Below, one piece after another: positions 24,670-33,333 of a stretch of 64,000 nucleotides of DNA. Origin of the DNA: JACKII01 sp965222315 (lineage in GTDB: Bacteria; Pseudomonadota; Alphaproteobacteria; Bin95). Location: positions 1,488,001 through 1,552,000 of the forward strand of contig OZ244951.1 of NCBI GenBank assembly GCA_965222315.1, given 5' to 3'. Position 1 is the first letter of the stretch, and each line of letters starts with the position of its first letter. A model generated the notes under the pieces. The model was not told where the DNA came from. It saw nothing but the letters and a program-made list of their open reading frames with translations, and did not search any database. Both the position numbers and the translations under genes were made by a program.

Positions 24670-26091
24670 TTAACGTCCAAACGGCGGCATGCCGCCGCCA
24701 CCCATAGGGGGCATGCCGCCGCCGCCCATTGGTGGCATGCCACCGCCGGGACCGCCCATGCCGCCCAGAAGACCGGCCAGGCCTTTGCCGCCGCTCTTCT
24801 TCATCTTCTTCATCACCTGATTCATCTGCTGGTGCTGTTTCAGCAGTTTGTTGACTTGCTGTACGTCCAGCCCGCAACCGGCCGCGATGCGGCGCTTGCG
24901 GCTCGCCTTGATGATCTCCGGGTGCAGCCGCTCCTTCGGCGTCATCGACAGGATGATGGCTTCCTGGTGCGCCAGCAGCTTTTCATCGAGGTTCGCATTA
25001 GCCATGGCCTGCTTCATCTTGCCGGCGCCCGGCAACAAGCCCATCAGGCCACCAAGGCCACCCATTTTCTTCATCTGCCGCAATTGGCCGAGCAGGTCTT
25101 CCAGGTCAAAGCGGCCCTTTTGGACCTTTCTGGCAAGCTTTTCGGCCTCGTCCTGTTCAATGGATTCGCTGGCGCGCTCCACCAGGCTGACCACGTCGCC
25201 CATGCCGAGGATACGGCTGGCGATGCGGTCGGGGTGGAAGACGTCGAGCGCGTCGAGTTTCTCGCCCTGGCCCAGGAACTTGATCGGCTGGCCTGTCACA
25301 GCGCGCATGGAGAGAGCCGCACCGCCGCGCGCATCGCCATCGACGCGGGTCAGCACGATGCCGGTGACGCCCAGGCGCTGATGGAAGGTCTCGCCGACCT
25401 GCACGGCGTCCTGGCCGGTCATGGCGTCGGCGACCAGCAGCACTTCCTGCGGCTGGACGATCTCTTTGACTGCCGCGGCTTCCTGCATCATCGCTTCATC
25501 GATGGACAGGCGGCCTGCGGTATCCACAATCAGAACGTCGTAGCCGCCCTTTTTCGCCTGATCGACCGCGCGTTTGGCGATGGCATTCGGCATCTCGCCG
25601 AAGACCGGTGAAACGACGTCCAGTTCGGCGCGCTGGCCAAGTTGCTGCAACTGCTGCATGGCGGCGGGACGGTGAACGTCGACCGAGACCATCAGGATTT
25701 TCTTGTTCTCGCGCTCTTTCAGGCGCAGGCCGATCTTGCCGCTGGTGGTGGTCTTACCGGAGCCTTGTAGGCCGACCATCATAATGACCTGGGGCGGGTT
25801 TCCGCGGATGTTCAGTTCGGAGGCTTCCGAACCCAGCATCTCCACCAGCTTGTCGTTGACGATCTTGATGACCTGCTGGCCGGGCGAGACCGAGCGCAGG
25901 ACTTCCTGGCCGACCGCGGCCTGGGTCACCTTGTCGATAAAGGAGCGGACGACCGGCAAAGCCACGTCGGCTTCGAGCAGCGCCACGCGAATCTCGCGCA
26001 TCGCCGCCTTGACGTCGGTCTCGGAGAGCGCACCACGCTTGCGCAGGCGGTCAAAGACATCGCCCAGGCGGCCTTGAAGGCTTTCAAACAT
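24670..26091 (-). CDS. ffh: Signal recognition particle protein Ffh
   Basis: The 473-residue SRP54 GTPase binds signal sequences and 4.5S RNA and delivers ribosomes to FtsY. G-motifs are GLQGSGKTTTSGKIGLRL (G1, near residue 101), DTAGRLSIDEAMM (G3) and TRVDGDARGGAALS (G4 region). The Met-rich M domain covers about residues 300-430. The C-terminus ends in a Gly/Met/Pro repeat (units of GGGGMPPM), a common disordered tail. A good promoter candidate lies at 26176-26204. Confidence 0.97.
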   Translation of the reverse strand: MFESLQGRLGDVFDRLRKRGALSETDVKAAMREIRVALLEADVALPVVRSFIDKVTQAAVGQEVLRSVSPGQQVIKIVNDKLVEMLGSEASELNIRGNPPQVIMMVGLQGSGKTTTSGKIGLRLKERENKKILMVSVDVHRPAAMQQLQQLGQRAELDVVSPVFGEMPNAIAKRAVDQAKKGGYDVLIVDTAGRLSIDEAMMQEAAAVKEIVQPQEVLLVADAMTGQDAVQVGETFHQRLGVTGIVLTRVDGDARGGAALSMRAVTGQPIKFLGQGEKLDALDVFHPDRIASRILGMGDVVSLVERASESIEQDEAEKLARKVQKGRFDLEDLLGQLRQMKKMGGLGGLMGLLPGAGKMKQAMANANLDEKLLAHQEAIILSMTPKERLHPEIIKASRKRRIAAGCGLDVQQVNKLLKQHQQMNQVMKKMKKSGGKGLAGLLGGMGGPGGGMPPMGGGGMPPMGGGGMPPFGR

Positions 26092-26175
26092 GCCAGCTCT
26101 CCGTTAAAAGTTTATCCAATAGAAAACGCGCCAGTGCGCGAACCCTCGCGGACTGACGTTAAGCGATGAGCGCGC

Positions 26176-26204
26176 TTCATAGCTGCCGTGCGCGAAAGGG
26201 GCAA
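26176..26204 (-). promoter_or_regulatory. Candidate promoter for ffh
   Basis: On the minus strand TTGCCC (26199-26204), a 17-base spacer and TATGAA (26176-26181) form a reasonable sigma-70-type promoter about 85 bases before the ffh start. It would drive the ffh-rpsP-rimM-trmD-rplS block. Confidence 0.45.
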
Positions 26205-26261
26205 CTGTTTTTCGCAGACGTGTGATATATGAGAGCGGCAACCTTGTAGTACAAATGTTCT

Positions 26262-26609
26262 ATGCAGCCTGTATTTCTTTATATAACCGCCGACTCGCCG
26301 GAAGAAGCCGCCAGCCTGGGCCGCACATTGGTCGAGGAGCGGCTGGCCGTGTGCGTCAATATTCTGGGTGGCATCACCTCCTTCTATTGGTGGGATGGAG
26401 AGGTGCAGCAGGGGGCGGAGACGGCGCTGATCGCCAAGACCCGCGCCGACCTAGCGGGCGCGGTGACCGAACGGATCAAGAGCCTGCATGGCTATGACTG
26501 TCCTTGCGTGGTGGCGCTGCCGATCACGGGCGGCAATGAAGACTTCCTCGCCTGGATCGGCGAAGAAACCCAAAAGCAGACGATACCGCCGGAAAACGGC
26601 GGGAACTGA
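26262..26609 (+). CDS. cutA: Divalent-cation tolerance protein CutA
   Basis: This 115-residue protein has the CutA trimer fold signature: LYITADSPEEAASLGRTLVE, LAVCVNILGGITSFYWWDGE, ALIAKTRADL and YDCPCVVALPITGGNEDFLAWI. CutA is linked to copper tolerance, but its biochemical role is unsettled. It is divergent from ffh. The MFS transporter gene starts 14 bases after its stop, so the two are probably co-transcribed. Confidence 0.95.
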   Translation: MQPVFLYITADSPEEAASLGRTLVEERLAVCVNILGGITSFYWWDGEVQQGAETALIAKTRADLAGAVTERIKSLHGYDCPCVVALPITGGNEDFLAWIGEETQKQTIPPENGGN

Positions 26610-26622
26610 GGAAAGACCAGAG

Positions 26623-27852
26623 ATGAAAGCCTTTTTGCGGGGGCCCATGCCCTTCCTCTGCATTGGTCACAGCTTCGATCATATGCTGATCCTCCTATTC
26701 GCGGCGATCATAGCCTTTCCGCAATTGCCGGCCGAGTTCGGCATGGACTTCGCCGGGCTCACGGGCCTGGCATGGCTGGGCTTTGTGCTGTTCGGCGCCG
26801 GCGCGCCGCTCGCCGGTTGGATGGCGGACAGGTGGAGCGCGGTTGGCACCATGACCGTGTTCTTCCTCGGCATTGGCGCATCCTGCGTGTTGGCAGGACT
26901 GGCGACAGAGCCCTGGCACATGCTCGTCGCGCTTTCTGCGATTGGCTTGTTCGCGTCCATTTATCACCCGGTCGGTATTCCCATGGTCATCCGGGCGGCG
27001 GGCGAGAACCGGGGCAAGATGCTGGGCGTGAACGGTGTGTTCGGGTCCCTTGGCATGGCGAGTGCCGCAATCGTTGCCGGTTGGCTGACCGTCTCGTTTA
27101 GTTGGCGGGCGGCTTTCATCGCGCCAGGCTTCTTCTGCATGGCGGTCGGCGTCGTGTTCTACCTGCGCTGCCGCGGCCTTAACCTGGATGTGTCGCGGGC
27201 CAAGGCGAACGAGAACGCCAGCCTGAAGGACTTCATCGCGGATATAGGAGTTGGGCCGTTCATGCGGGTCATGGGGCTGCTGGCGCTGTTGACGCTCTGC
27301 ATGGGCGTCGTGTTTCAGGCCATGACGTTTTCGCTGACCAAGATCGTAGGATTGCGGGTCGATAATGAATTGAGCCTGCTGCTCGGCATCGGCGTGCTGA
27401 CCTCCGCCATTCTGGCGGCGGCGGGTGGCGCGCAGCTCCTGGGCGGCATGCTGGCGGACAAATACCCGCTGAAGCGGCTGTTCCTCATGAGCTATGGCAT
27501 CATGGCGCCCGCGCTGCTGCTTTGTGCGGGGGCGACGGACAATGTGATGATCTTCGGCCTGTTCATGGTGATGGTCGCGACCGTGGGCACCCAGCCGATC
27601 AGCGATGCCTTGTTCGGCAAATATGTGCCGCAGCGCTGGGTGAACACCGCTTACGGCCTGCGCTTTGCCATTTCGCTGTGCTCCAGCGCGGCGGCGCTAC
27701 CCCTGGTCGCCTTCGTCTTCGACAGCACAGGCGACTTCTTCGAACTCTTCATTGTCCTGGCAGTGTTTGCCGGCATCGCCATTGCGGCGATTGCCATGCT
27801 GCCGACCCCAACTGACGAAGAAGAGCAACCGGTCGCGGTCGCCGCAGAGTAG
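26623..27852 (+). CDS. Major facilitator superfamily transporter
   Basis: This 409-residue inner-membrane protein has twelve predicted hydrophobic segments. The loop 2-3 motif GAPLAGWMADRWSAVG is the MFS A-motif variant, and FASIYHPVGIPMVIR is a recurring feature of a small group of MFS proteins related to fosmidomycin-resistance/cyanate-type transporters. The equivalent second-half motif is GGMLADKYPLKRL. The ATG at 26623 follows GAGGAAAGA. The substrate is unknown. Position behind cutA may imply metal or stress efflux, but this is weak. Confidence 0.85.
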   Translation: MKAFLRGPMPFLCIGHSFDHMLILLFAAIIAFPQLPAEFGMDFAGLTGLAWLGFVLFGAGAPLAGWMADRWSAVGTMTVFFLGIGASCVLAGLATEPWHMLVALSAIGLFASIYHPVGIPMVIRAAGENRGKMLGVNGVFGSLGMASAAIVAGWLTVSFSWRAAFIAPGFFCMAVGVVFYLRCRGLNLDVSRAKANENASLKDFIADIGVGPFMRVMGLLALLTLCMGVVFQAMTFSLTKIVGLRVDNELSLLLGIGVLTSAILAAAGGAQLLGGMLADKYPLKRLFLMSYGIMAPALLLCAGATDNVMIFGLFMVMVATVGTQPISDALFGKYVPQRWVNTAYGLRFAISLCSSAAALPLVAFVFDSTGDFFELFIVLAVFAGIAIAAIAMLPTPTDEEEQPVAVAAE

Positions 27853-27896
27853 GGGAACCCGCATGAAGTCAGCGGGGAGCGCTGCGGCAATAGCTC

Positions 27897-28874
27897 CTAG
27901 CGATTGCCAGCTTCGAATGTATTGCAGGCGTTGACTTGACCGGACTGATATCCCGTCCGGAACCACTGTTGTCGTTGTTCCGAAGTGCCATGCGTAAAGG
28001 CATCTGGGACAACATAACCTTGCGCCTGCTGCTGCAGCCGGTCGTCACCTATGGCCGCCGCCGCCGTTAGCGCTTCGTCGATATCGCCGGGCTCAAGAAT
28101 CTGGGCGGTTTCCTGTGCGTGGTGCGCCCAGATTCCGGCAAAGCAATCGGCTTGCAATTCCATCATCACTTGAATCTGATTGCTTTCGGTTTTCGACGCT
28201 TGAGACTGTGCCTGGCGCGCTTGGCTTGAGATACCGAGTAGCGTCTGCACATGGTGACCGACCTCGTGCGCGATCACGTAGGCCTGGGCAAAGTCCCCTG
28301 GCGCGCCAAATCGGTTCCGCAGTTCGTCAAAAAAGCTGAGATCGATATAAACCTTGCGGTCGCCAGGGCAGTAAAACGGGCCCATCGCCGATTGGGCGGA
28401 GCCGCACGCCGACCGGACTCTGTTCCGGAACAGAACCAGTGTCGGCTCCTCGTACTGGCTGCCGCCAGCCCGGAATAGCTTGTGCCAGACATCCTCGGTT
28501 TCAGCCAGCACGACTGCGGTAAACTGGGCAAGTTCGTCAGATGCCTGCGTTGTCGCGGCTGGCCTTTGCTGGCCGGCACTATTTGGCGTCTGTGGCGCAA
28601 ATTGGCCACCGCCACCGTTCAGGCCGCCTAAGATCGAACCCAGATCGCCACCGAAGAGCAACATAACGATGACGACAACAATGATGCCACCAATCCCCAT
28701 GCCGCCGCGGCGTCCACCTGGCATGGGAATTCGTGGCATCCCTATTCGACCCCTTCGACCGAACGGGCCGCCGCCGATTGAGCGTCTGCCGAAGCGGCTG
28801 CCGCCACGGCCCCCAGACCCGCTGCTGCGGACATCTTGTACGTTGGTGCTCTGTCGCCGGCCCCGCCACTTCAT
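27897..28874 (-). CDS. YpfJ-type neutral zinc metallopeptidase, membrane-anchored
   Basis: This 325-residue protein starts with an Arg/Gly-rich cytoplasmic head (to about residue 60), then one membrane helix GGIIVVVIVMLLF, then a periplasmic domain. The zinc motif HEVGHHVQ lies near residue 203, and the third-ligand region MELQADCFAGIWAHH near 237 matches the YpfJ/neutral zinc metallopeptidase family. FYCPGDRKVYIDLSFF near residue 167 is also diagnostic. Natural substrates are unknown. It is convergent with the MFS gene. Confidence 0.9.
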   Translation of the reverse strand: MKWRGRRQSTNVQDVRSSGSGGRGGSRFGRRSIGGGPFGRRGRIGMPRIPMPGGRRGGMGIGGIIVVVIVMLLFGGDLGSILGGLNGGGGQFAPQTPNSAGQQRPAATTQASDELAQFTAVVLAETEDVWHKLFRAGGSQYEEPTLVLFRNRVRSACGSAQSAMGPFYCPGDRKVYIDLSFFDELRNRFGAPGDFAQAYVIAHEVGHHVQTLLGISSQARQAQSQASKTESNQIQVMMELQADCFAGIWAHHAQETAQILEPGDIDEALTAAAAIGDDRLQQQAQGYVVPDAFTHGTSEQRQQWFRTGYQSGQVNACNTFEAGNR

Positions 28875-28920
28875 GGAATGACCCCTAAGGATTGGTGAGA
28901 AGGTACGGCAGGCCCGCGGT

Positions 28921-30588
28921 TCAGTCGTCGCCCGCCATGGCCAGCGCCGGTTTCACATTGCTTGCCGGCGTGAACTGGAAGCCGGGGTAGCCGTCGGCGG
29001 CGACCGCGTCGCACTTCTTCTTGTAGGTATGCACGCCGCCGACATAGGGCATGAACACCCGCGGCTTTCCGGGAATATTGGCGCCCATGTACCAGCTTGC
29101 CGCTGCTGGATAGAGCGTCTGGTCGGCCACTTCCTTCACATGCATGGTCCAGTCAAACTGGCTCTCTGGCGTCGGTTCGATGGCGGCGTGGCCCTGCTCG
29201 CGCATGAAGTCTACGCAGTCGGCAATCCAGTCCACGTGCTGCTCGCACGAGAGAATCATCTGGCTCTTCACGCCGGGGGAGCCGGGGCCGGTGATCATGA
29301 ACATGTTGGGGAAGCCAGCGCACATGATGCCCAGCATCGTGTAGGGGCCAGCCTCCCAATCCTCGGTCAGCGATTGGCCGTCGGTGGTGCGGATATCGAT
29401 CTCTTTCAGCGCGCCGGTCATGGCGTCGAAGCCGGTGGCGAAGACGATAGCATCCAACTCGAACTCGCGGCCATCCTCCAGCTTCACGCCTTTATCGGTC
29501 AGGCCGACAATCGCTGCCTCGCGCACATTCACCAGGCTGACATGCGGCTCGTTGTAGACCGGGTAGTAGTCGGTATCGAGCACCAGCCGCTTCGTGCCAA
29601 TTGGGTGGTTTTTCGGGCAGAGCAGTTCCGCCGTTTCCGGGTCCTTCACGATCTCCTTGATCCGCTCATGCACATAGGCGACGGCTGTGTCGTTCGCTTC
29701 CTTGCTGGTGAGCAGGTCGGTGTAGGAATAGAGGAAGCTGATGGAGCCACCCTCGGCCCATTTGGCATCGTACTTGGCCTGCCGCTCTTCCGGTGTCACT
29801 TCGAGGGCGCTTTTGGTCGGCGGTGGGAAGCCGGCGATGCCGAAGGGCGTGTCGTAGGCAGCATCCCGGCGTTCGCGGTACTCCGCCTTGTGCTTCGCCT
29901 CTATCTCCCGGTCCATCGGGCCATTGCGTGCTGGCAGGATGAAGTTCGGTGTCCGCTGGAACACGGTTAGTTCCTGCGCCTGTTTGGCGATGATCGGGAT
30001 TGATTGCACGCCGCTGGAGCCGGTGCCGATCACGCCGACACGCTTGCCGGTGAAGTCCACGCCTGCATGTGGCCACAGACCGGTGTGGTAGGTGTCGCCC
30101 TGAAAATCCTCCAGGCCCGGAAAGTCCGGAACCCGCGGAATCGACAGGTTGCCCGTCGCCATAATGGTGATTGGCGCACGGAATGTCTCGCCTGCCTCTG
30201 TCTCCAGGGTCCAGACATTCGATTCGCGGTCGTAGGTAGCGTGATTTACCCGCGTGTTGAACTGGATGTCCTTATAAAGGTCAAAACGCTTCGCGACGTG
30301 CCGGACATAGTCCAGGATTTCCGGCTGGTTGCCGTAGCGCTCCGGCCAGGACCATTCCTGTTCCAGGTCTGGGTCAAAACTGAAGGAGTATTCCAAGCTT
30401 TCCACATCACAGCGGCAACCCGGGTAGCGGTTCCAGTACCAGGTGCCGCCCACATCGGTGGCAGCATCCAACACCTTCACGTTGAGTCCGAGCTTGTCGC
30501 GCAGGCGGTACAGGGCATAGAGCCCGCCAACACCCGCGCCGACCACCAACGCATCATAGGTCTGAGTAGGGGAGGTCGCTTTGGCCAT
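28921..30588 (-). CDS. Flavin-containing Baeyer-Villiger monooxygenase
   Basis: The 555-residue protein has the N-terminal FAD motif VVGAGVGGLYALYRLRD, the GGTWYWNRYPGCRCDVES segment typical of cyclohexanone monooxygenase-like enzymes, and the Baeyer-Villiger fingerprint FQGDTYHTGLWP near residue 160. The NADP motif VIGTGSSGVQSI is near residue 187 and FATGFDAMTGAL near 380. These enzymes insert oxygen next to a ketone to give an ester or lactone using NADPH. No lactonase is adjacent, so the pathway is unknown. Its leader region 30589-30715 contains TTGACC-N17-GAAAAT on the minus strand (30629-30657) as a weak promoter candidate. Confidence 0.93.
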   Translation of the reverse strand: MAKATSPTQTYDALVVGAGVGGLYALYRLRDKLGLNVKVLDAATDVGGTWYWNRYPGCRCDVESLEYSFSFDPDLEQEWSWPERYGNQPEILDYVRHVAKRFDLYKDIQFNTRVNHATYDRESNVWTLETEAGETFRAPITIMATGNLSIPRVPDFPGLEDFQGDTYHTGLWPHAGVDFTGKRVGVIGTGSSGVQSIPIIAKQAQELTVFQRTPNFILPARNGPMDREIEAKHKAEYRERRDAAYDTPFGIAGFPPPTKSALEVTPEERQAKYDAKWAEGGSISFLYSYTDLLTSKEANDTAVAYVHERIKEIVKDPETAELLCPKNHPIGTKRLVLDTDYYPVYNEPHVSLVNVREAAIVGLTDKGVKLEDGREFELDAIVFATGFDAMTGALKEIDIRTTDGQSLTEDWEAGPYTMLGIMCAGFPNMFMITGPGSPGVKSQMILSCEQHVDWIADCVDFMREQGHAAIEPTPESQFDWTMHVKEVADQTLYPAAASWYMGANIPGKPRVFMPYVGGVHTYKKKCDAVAADGYPGFQFTPASNVKPALAMAGDD

Positions 30589-30712
30589 GATTGCAGTTCC
30601 CGGCTAACCGTAGATCGTATTCCCCCAGATTTTCGGCCCTTCGTAATTCGTGGTCAACACTATGACAGTGCAACCGATCGATTTTGGTTTGGCGCCCAAA
30701 AAATCTAGACGC

Positions 30713-30743
30713 CAAAAGACCACCTGTAGGGCACCACAGGTGG
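30713..30743 (-). terminator. Probable terminator after the PEP-CTERM-like gene
   Basis: On the minus strand CCACCTGT and ACAGGTGG form an 8-bp stem (30720-30743) with an 8-base loop, followed by TCTTTT. A second perfect hairpin GCGGGCC AAC GGCCCGC sits closer to the gene at 30767-30783. Together they look like a tandem terminator. Confidence 0.65.
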
Positions 30744-30766
30744 CTTTCGGTCGTTATGGTAGGTGC

Positions 30767-30783
30767 GCGGGCCAACGGCCCGC
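30767..30783 (-). other. Second hairpin behind the PEP-CTERM-like gene
   Basis: A perfect 7-bp stem with a 3-base loop lies 17 bases beyond the stop codon. There is no T-run of its own. It probably acts with the terminator at 30713-30743. Confidence 0.5.
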
Positions 30784-30799
30784 AGCCTGAAGGGCTTGC

Positions 30800-31396
30800 T
30801 TAGGAAGAACGCTTCCGGCGGTAAGCCATGAAGCCGACCAGAGCCAGGCCAGATGCGGCCGACACCAGCGTGCCCGGCAGCGGGATTGCCTCTACATCAA
30901 CATCAATGTCGTAGGTGCTGACGAAAGCCGTGCCGAGCGGCGGGAACGGGGTCGTCACCGTGCCGAACTGATTGATGGTCAGGATAATATCGACGATGGT
31001 GCCGACGCCCTGAAGGTCATCAGTGTTCGGAAGGCTGTAATCAAAGTCGGAGACGGTCACAGAACCGATCATCGATCCAACGTTCAACCCTTCGGTGGTG
31101 ATGTCGTTCGGCGCGTTGTTTCGCAGAACCGCAACCAGCGCAGCGAAAGCGGACGGAGCGGCAGTAGCGAGACTGATCGAGTTGCCGACAGCGCTATTCG
31201 CGTTGGGCAGTGTATAAATCGTGGAGCCGTCGAGCTGCAGTTCCAGGTCCGGCGTTCCGGCGGAGGAAAACGAGCCAATGGTGTAAAAGTAGTTGGCGCT
31301 GCCAATAATCGCCGCACTCGCAGACGATACGCCGCCGGCAACCAGGCCGCCAGCAACAGCAGCGACAGCAAGAGCCTTGGTGAAAGTTTTAGTCAT
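30800..31396 (-). CDS. Exported protein with a PEP-CTERM/VPLPA-like C-terminal sorting tail
   Basis: This 198-residue protein has a signal peptide (about 1-29, ending ASAA). The low-charge, Ser/Thr/Asn-rich body resembles secreted beta-rich proteins. The C-terminus AIPLPGTLVSAASGLALVGF followed by MAYRRKRSS has the motif + hydrophobic helix + basic cluster of PEP-CTERM and VPLPA-CTERM proteins. Such tails are recognised by exosortase in bacteria making exopolysaccharide. No exosortase or polysaccharide genes are in the window. The ATG at 31396 has AAAGGG upstream and was preferred to a TTG at 31414. Confidence 0.75.
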   Translation of the reverse strand: MTKTFTKALAVAAVAGGLVAGGVSSASAAIIGSANYFYTIGSFSSAGTPDLELQLDGSTIYTLPNANSAVGNSISLATAAPSAFAALVAVLRNNAPNDITTEGLNVGSMIGSVTVSDFDYSLPNTDDLQGVGTIVDIILTINQFGTVTTPFPPLGTAFVSTYDIDVDVEAIPLPGTLVSAASGLALVGFMAYRRKRSS

Positions 31397-31701
31397 AATC
31401 GCGTGCCCTTTCAATTGTGGACAGTGTGCCTGCCCAACGGTTTAACCCATAAGGATCGACGGTGTAAATTCCTGAAGCTGCGTTCGCTGCCACGAGCAAT
31501 TCGCCATCGACAGTTGCAATTTGCCATAAATTGCGGGGAATGTCATTAGCCTTTTTTTAAAAAATTGGTGTATCTCGGTATATCAAATGGCTTAATACCG
31601 TGGGCCACGCCGAAACGGGCAAAATTGCTAAAAGCGGCGGCAGTTCCTGCACTTAATTGAGCACATTGCCTAGTTCCACCCCAAAACCGCCCCTGACCTG
31701 G
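31397..31701. other. Gene-free region upstream of the PEP-CTERM-like gene
   Basis: A 305-base, AT-richer region with poly-T/poly-A near 31552-31566. It must hold the promoter of the exported-protein gene on the minus strand. I looked for a sigma-54 -24/-12 pair and found TGGCAA near 31530 with the wrong spacing to TTGC. The short repeat GTATCTC/GTATATC near 31570-31580 has no clear meaning. Confidence 0.35.
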
Positions 31702-32484
31702 TTATGCAGTTGCCGAGGGCTCGCAGGCGGCAACCATCAATGTATATGGCGCCGGTGTGTTCGGCAGGATATTGAGCCGGTTGAGCACATACCAGGCGCT
31801 GGCCAGGTTGCTCGTCACGACCGGTTTGCCGCAATCCCGTTCCAGAGCTTCGACAACCGGCAGGCTGGCCATCGCTGTGCAGGACAGAAATAGCACGTCA
31901 GCGTCTGGCCGGTCCGCTTCCCGGCCCAGACGGTAGCACACTTCGGGCGGGATGCGGTTGATGCCCCGCCGCTCCTGCTCGGTCTCGCCCATATCCAGGT
32001 CGACCGCGCTGGTAATGCCAAACCCTTCCGCTTCGAGCCAGGCCACTTCGCCTTCCGTGATGAAGCGGCGGTAGGGTGTCGCCAGGGCCACCTTGCGGGC
32101 GCCCAAGGCACGCAACGCGGCCATCACCGCTTGGGAGGTGGTGGCGACCGGTGTCCCGGTCAGGGTCTCCAGGCGAGCCGTCAACCGTTCTCCGTCGGTC
32201 ATGAAGCTGCCGGAAGTGCAGCCATAAAGGATGAGGTCGACCTCCGCACTCGCCAGATCGAGGGCCGCCGTCTCGGTCCCTTTCGCCATCTCCTCCAGGC
32301 TTTCCTGGCTGGGCAGGCCGCGGACCGGCGTCCGAGCGCCGTGGAAGGTCACGCCTTCCGGGGCTATGCTCGCCAGCTCCGGCTCCATCACCGTATTGGC
32401 GGACGGCAGGATCACCCCCACCGTCGCCAGCCAGCCATAGGGACGGTAGCGCCCCAGCACCTTCATCGAATCGCCACCGGCCAT
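31702..32484 (-). CDS. Asp/Glu racemase superfamily protein (maleate isomerase/arylmalonate decarboxylase-like)
   Basis: This 260-residue protein has the two Cys elements of the family. ILYGCTSGSFMTDGE near residue 86 and LFLSCTAMASLPVVE near residue 200 match maleate cis-trans isomerase and arylmalonate decarboxylase. The N-terminal GVILPSANTVMEPEL is also typical. Two catalytic Cys favour an isomerase over the one-Cys decarboxylase. It directly follows the LLM oxidoreductase gene (3-base gap), so the two belong to one operon under the phased TCTACA array. A second in-frame ATG at 32466 is a possible start. Confidence 0.8.
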   Translation of the reverse strand: MAGGDSMKVLGRYRPYGWLATVGVILPSANTVMEPELASIAPEGVTFHGARTPVRGLPSQESLEEMAKGTETAALDLASAEVDLILYGCTSGSFMTDGERLTARLETLTGTPVATTSQAVMAALRALGARKVALATPYRRFITEGEVAWLEAEGFGITSAVDLDMGETEQERRGINRIPPEVCYRLGREADRPDADVLFLSCTAMASLPVVEALERDCGKPVVTSNLASAWYVLNRLNILPNTPAPYTLMVAACEPSATA

Positions 32485-32487
32485 GGT

Positions 32488-33333
32488 CTAGGCCACCTGC
32501 GGGATGAGGCCGGCCAGGTCGTCCATGGCCCGCAAGGCATCGTCCAGCCGCCGCGGTGTGATCAGGGCGACCCGTTTCACGCCCATATCCTGATACTCTT
32601 TGAGCGCGTCCGGCGTGGCGCCCTCGAAGGCGAAGACCGAGATCTCGATATCGTCCGGATTGCGGCCGTGGGCCTCCGCCCGCTGCCGTAAATCAGCGAT
32701 CTGGGCCGGCAGGTCCTTGATCAGGATGTCGATGGGTATCCAGCCGTCGCAATAGCGCGCCACCCGCTCGCGCCCACGCTCCGTCGCCCCGCCATAGATC
32801 ACCAGCGGGCCGCCCGTCTGCGCCGGTTTGGGGTGGGAGATGATGCGCTCGAACCGGACCATCTCGCCGTCATAGCTGGCTTCCTCGTCCGACCAGATGC
32901 GCTTCATCGCTTCCACGCTTTCCCGCAGGTACTTCCAGCGCTTGGGGAAGGGGACGCCATGGTTCTCGCACTCCTCCCGGTTCCAGCCGCCGCCCACGCC
33001 CAGCAACACCCTGCCGCCGGAGAGATGGTCCAGGGTCGCCACCGTCTTCGCCAGGGCTATCGGGTGGTGCTGCGGCACCAGGCATACGCCGGTTCCCAGC
33101 TTCAGCGTGCGGGTCGCGGCGGCCGCCGCCATCAGGGAGATGAACGGGTCGGCCATGTGATAATAGGGCTTGGGCAGCGGGTCGCCGCCGGGATAGGGCG
33201 TCTGGCGGCTGGCCGGGATGTGCGTATGCTCGCCGAACCAGAGGCTCTCGAAGCCCCGCTCCTCGGCGGCGCGGGCGATCTCGTCCGGGCGTGCGCCGTA
33301 GTCGACATTGTAGCTGAACAGGCCTAGATGCAT
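32488..33333 (-). CDS. LLM-class (luciferase-like) flavin oxidoreductase
   Basis: A 281-residue TIM-barrel protein with LLM-class motifs: MHLGLFSYNVDYGARPDEIA, FESLWFGEHTHIP, LKLGTGVCLVPQHHPIALAK, TLDHLSGGRVLLGVGGGW and EAMKRIWSDEEASYDGE. Members use F420 or FMN, and this organism type makes FMN usage as plausible as F420. It is the first gene of a two-gene operon with the racemase-family gene. GGAGGATAG lies upstream of the ATG. The pair could oxidise and then isomerise a small dicarboxylate or ring-cleavage product, which is inference. Confidence 0.85.
   Translation of the reverse strand: MHLGLFSYNVDYGARPDEIARAAEERGFESLWFGEHTHIPASRQTPYPGGDPLPKPYYHMADPFISLMAAAAATRTLKLGTGVCLVPQHHPIALAKTVATLDHLSGGRVLLGVGGGWNREECENHGVPFPKRWKYLRESVEAMKRIWSDEEASYDGEMVRFERIISHPKPAQTGGPLVIYGGATERGRERVARYCDGWIPIDILIKDLPAQIADLRQRAEAHGRNPDDIEISVFAFEGATPDALKEYQDMGVKRVALITPRRLDDALRAMDDLAGLIPQVA

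Noticed and set aside
24670..24750. Tandem repeat at the 3' end of ffh as a mobile or variable repeat
   Set aside because: It encodes the Gly/Met/Pro tail usual for alphaproteobacterial Ffh and the units are not exact at DNA level.
23674..25611. A 645-codon open frame on the plus strand opposite rimM, rpsP and ffh
   Set aside because: It is the complement of three clearly identified housekeeping genes, has His/Leu/Gln-rich low-information sequence and matches no family.
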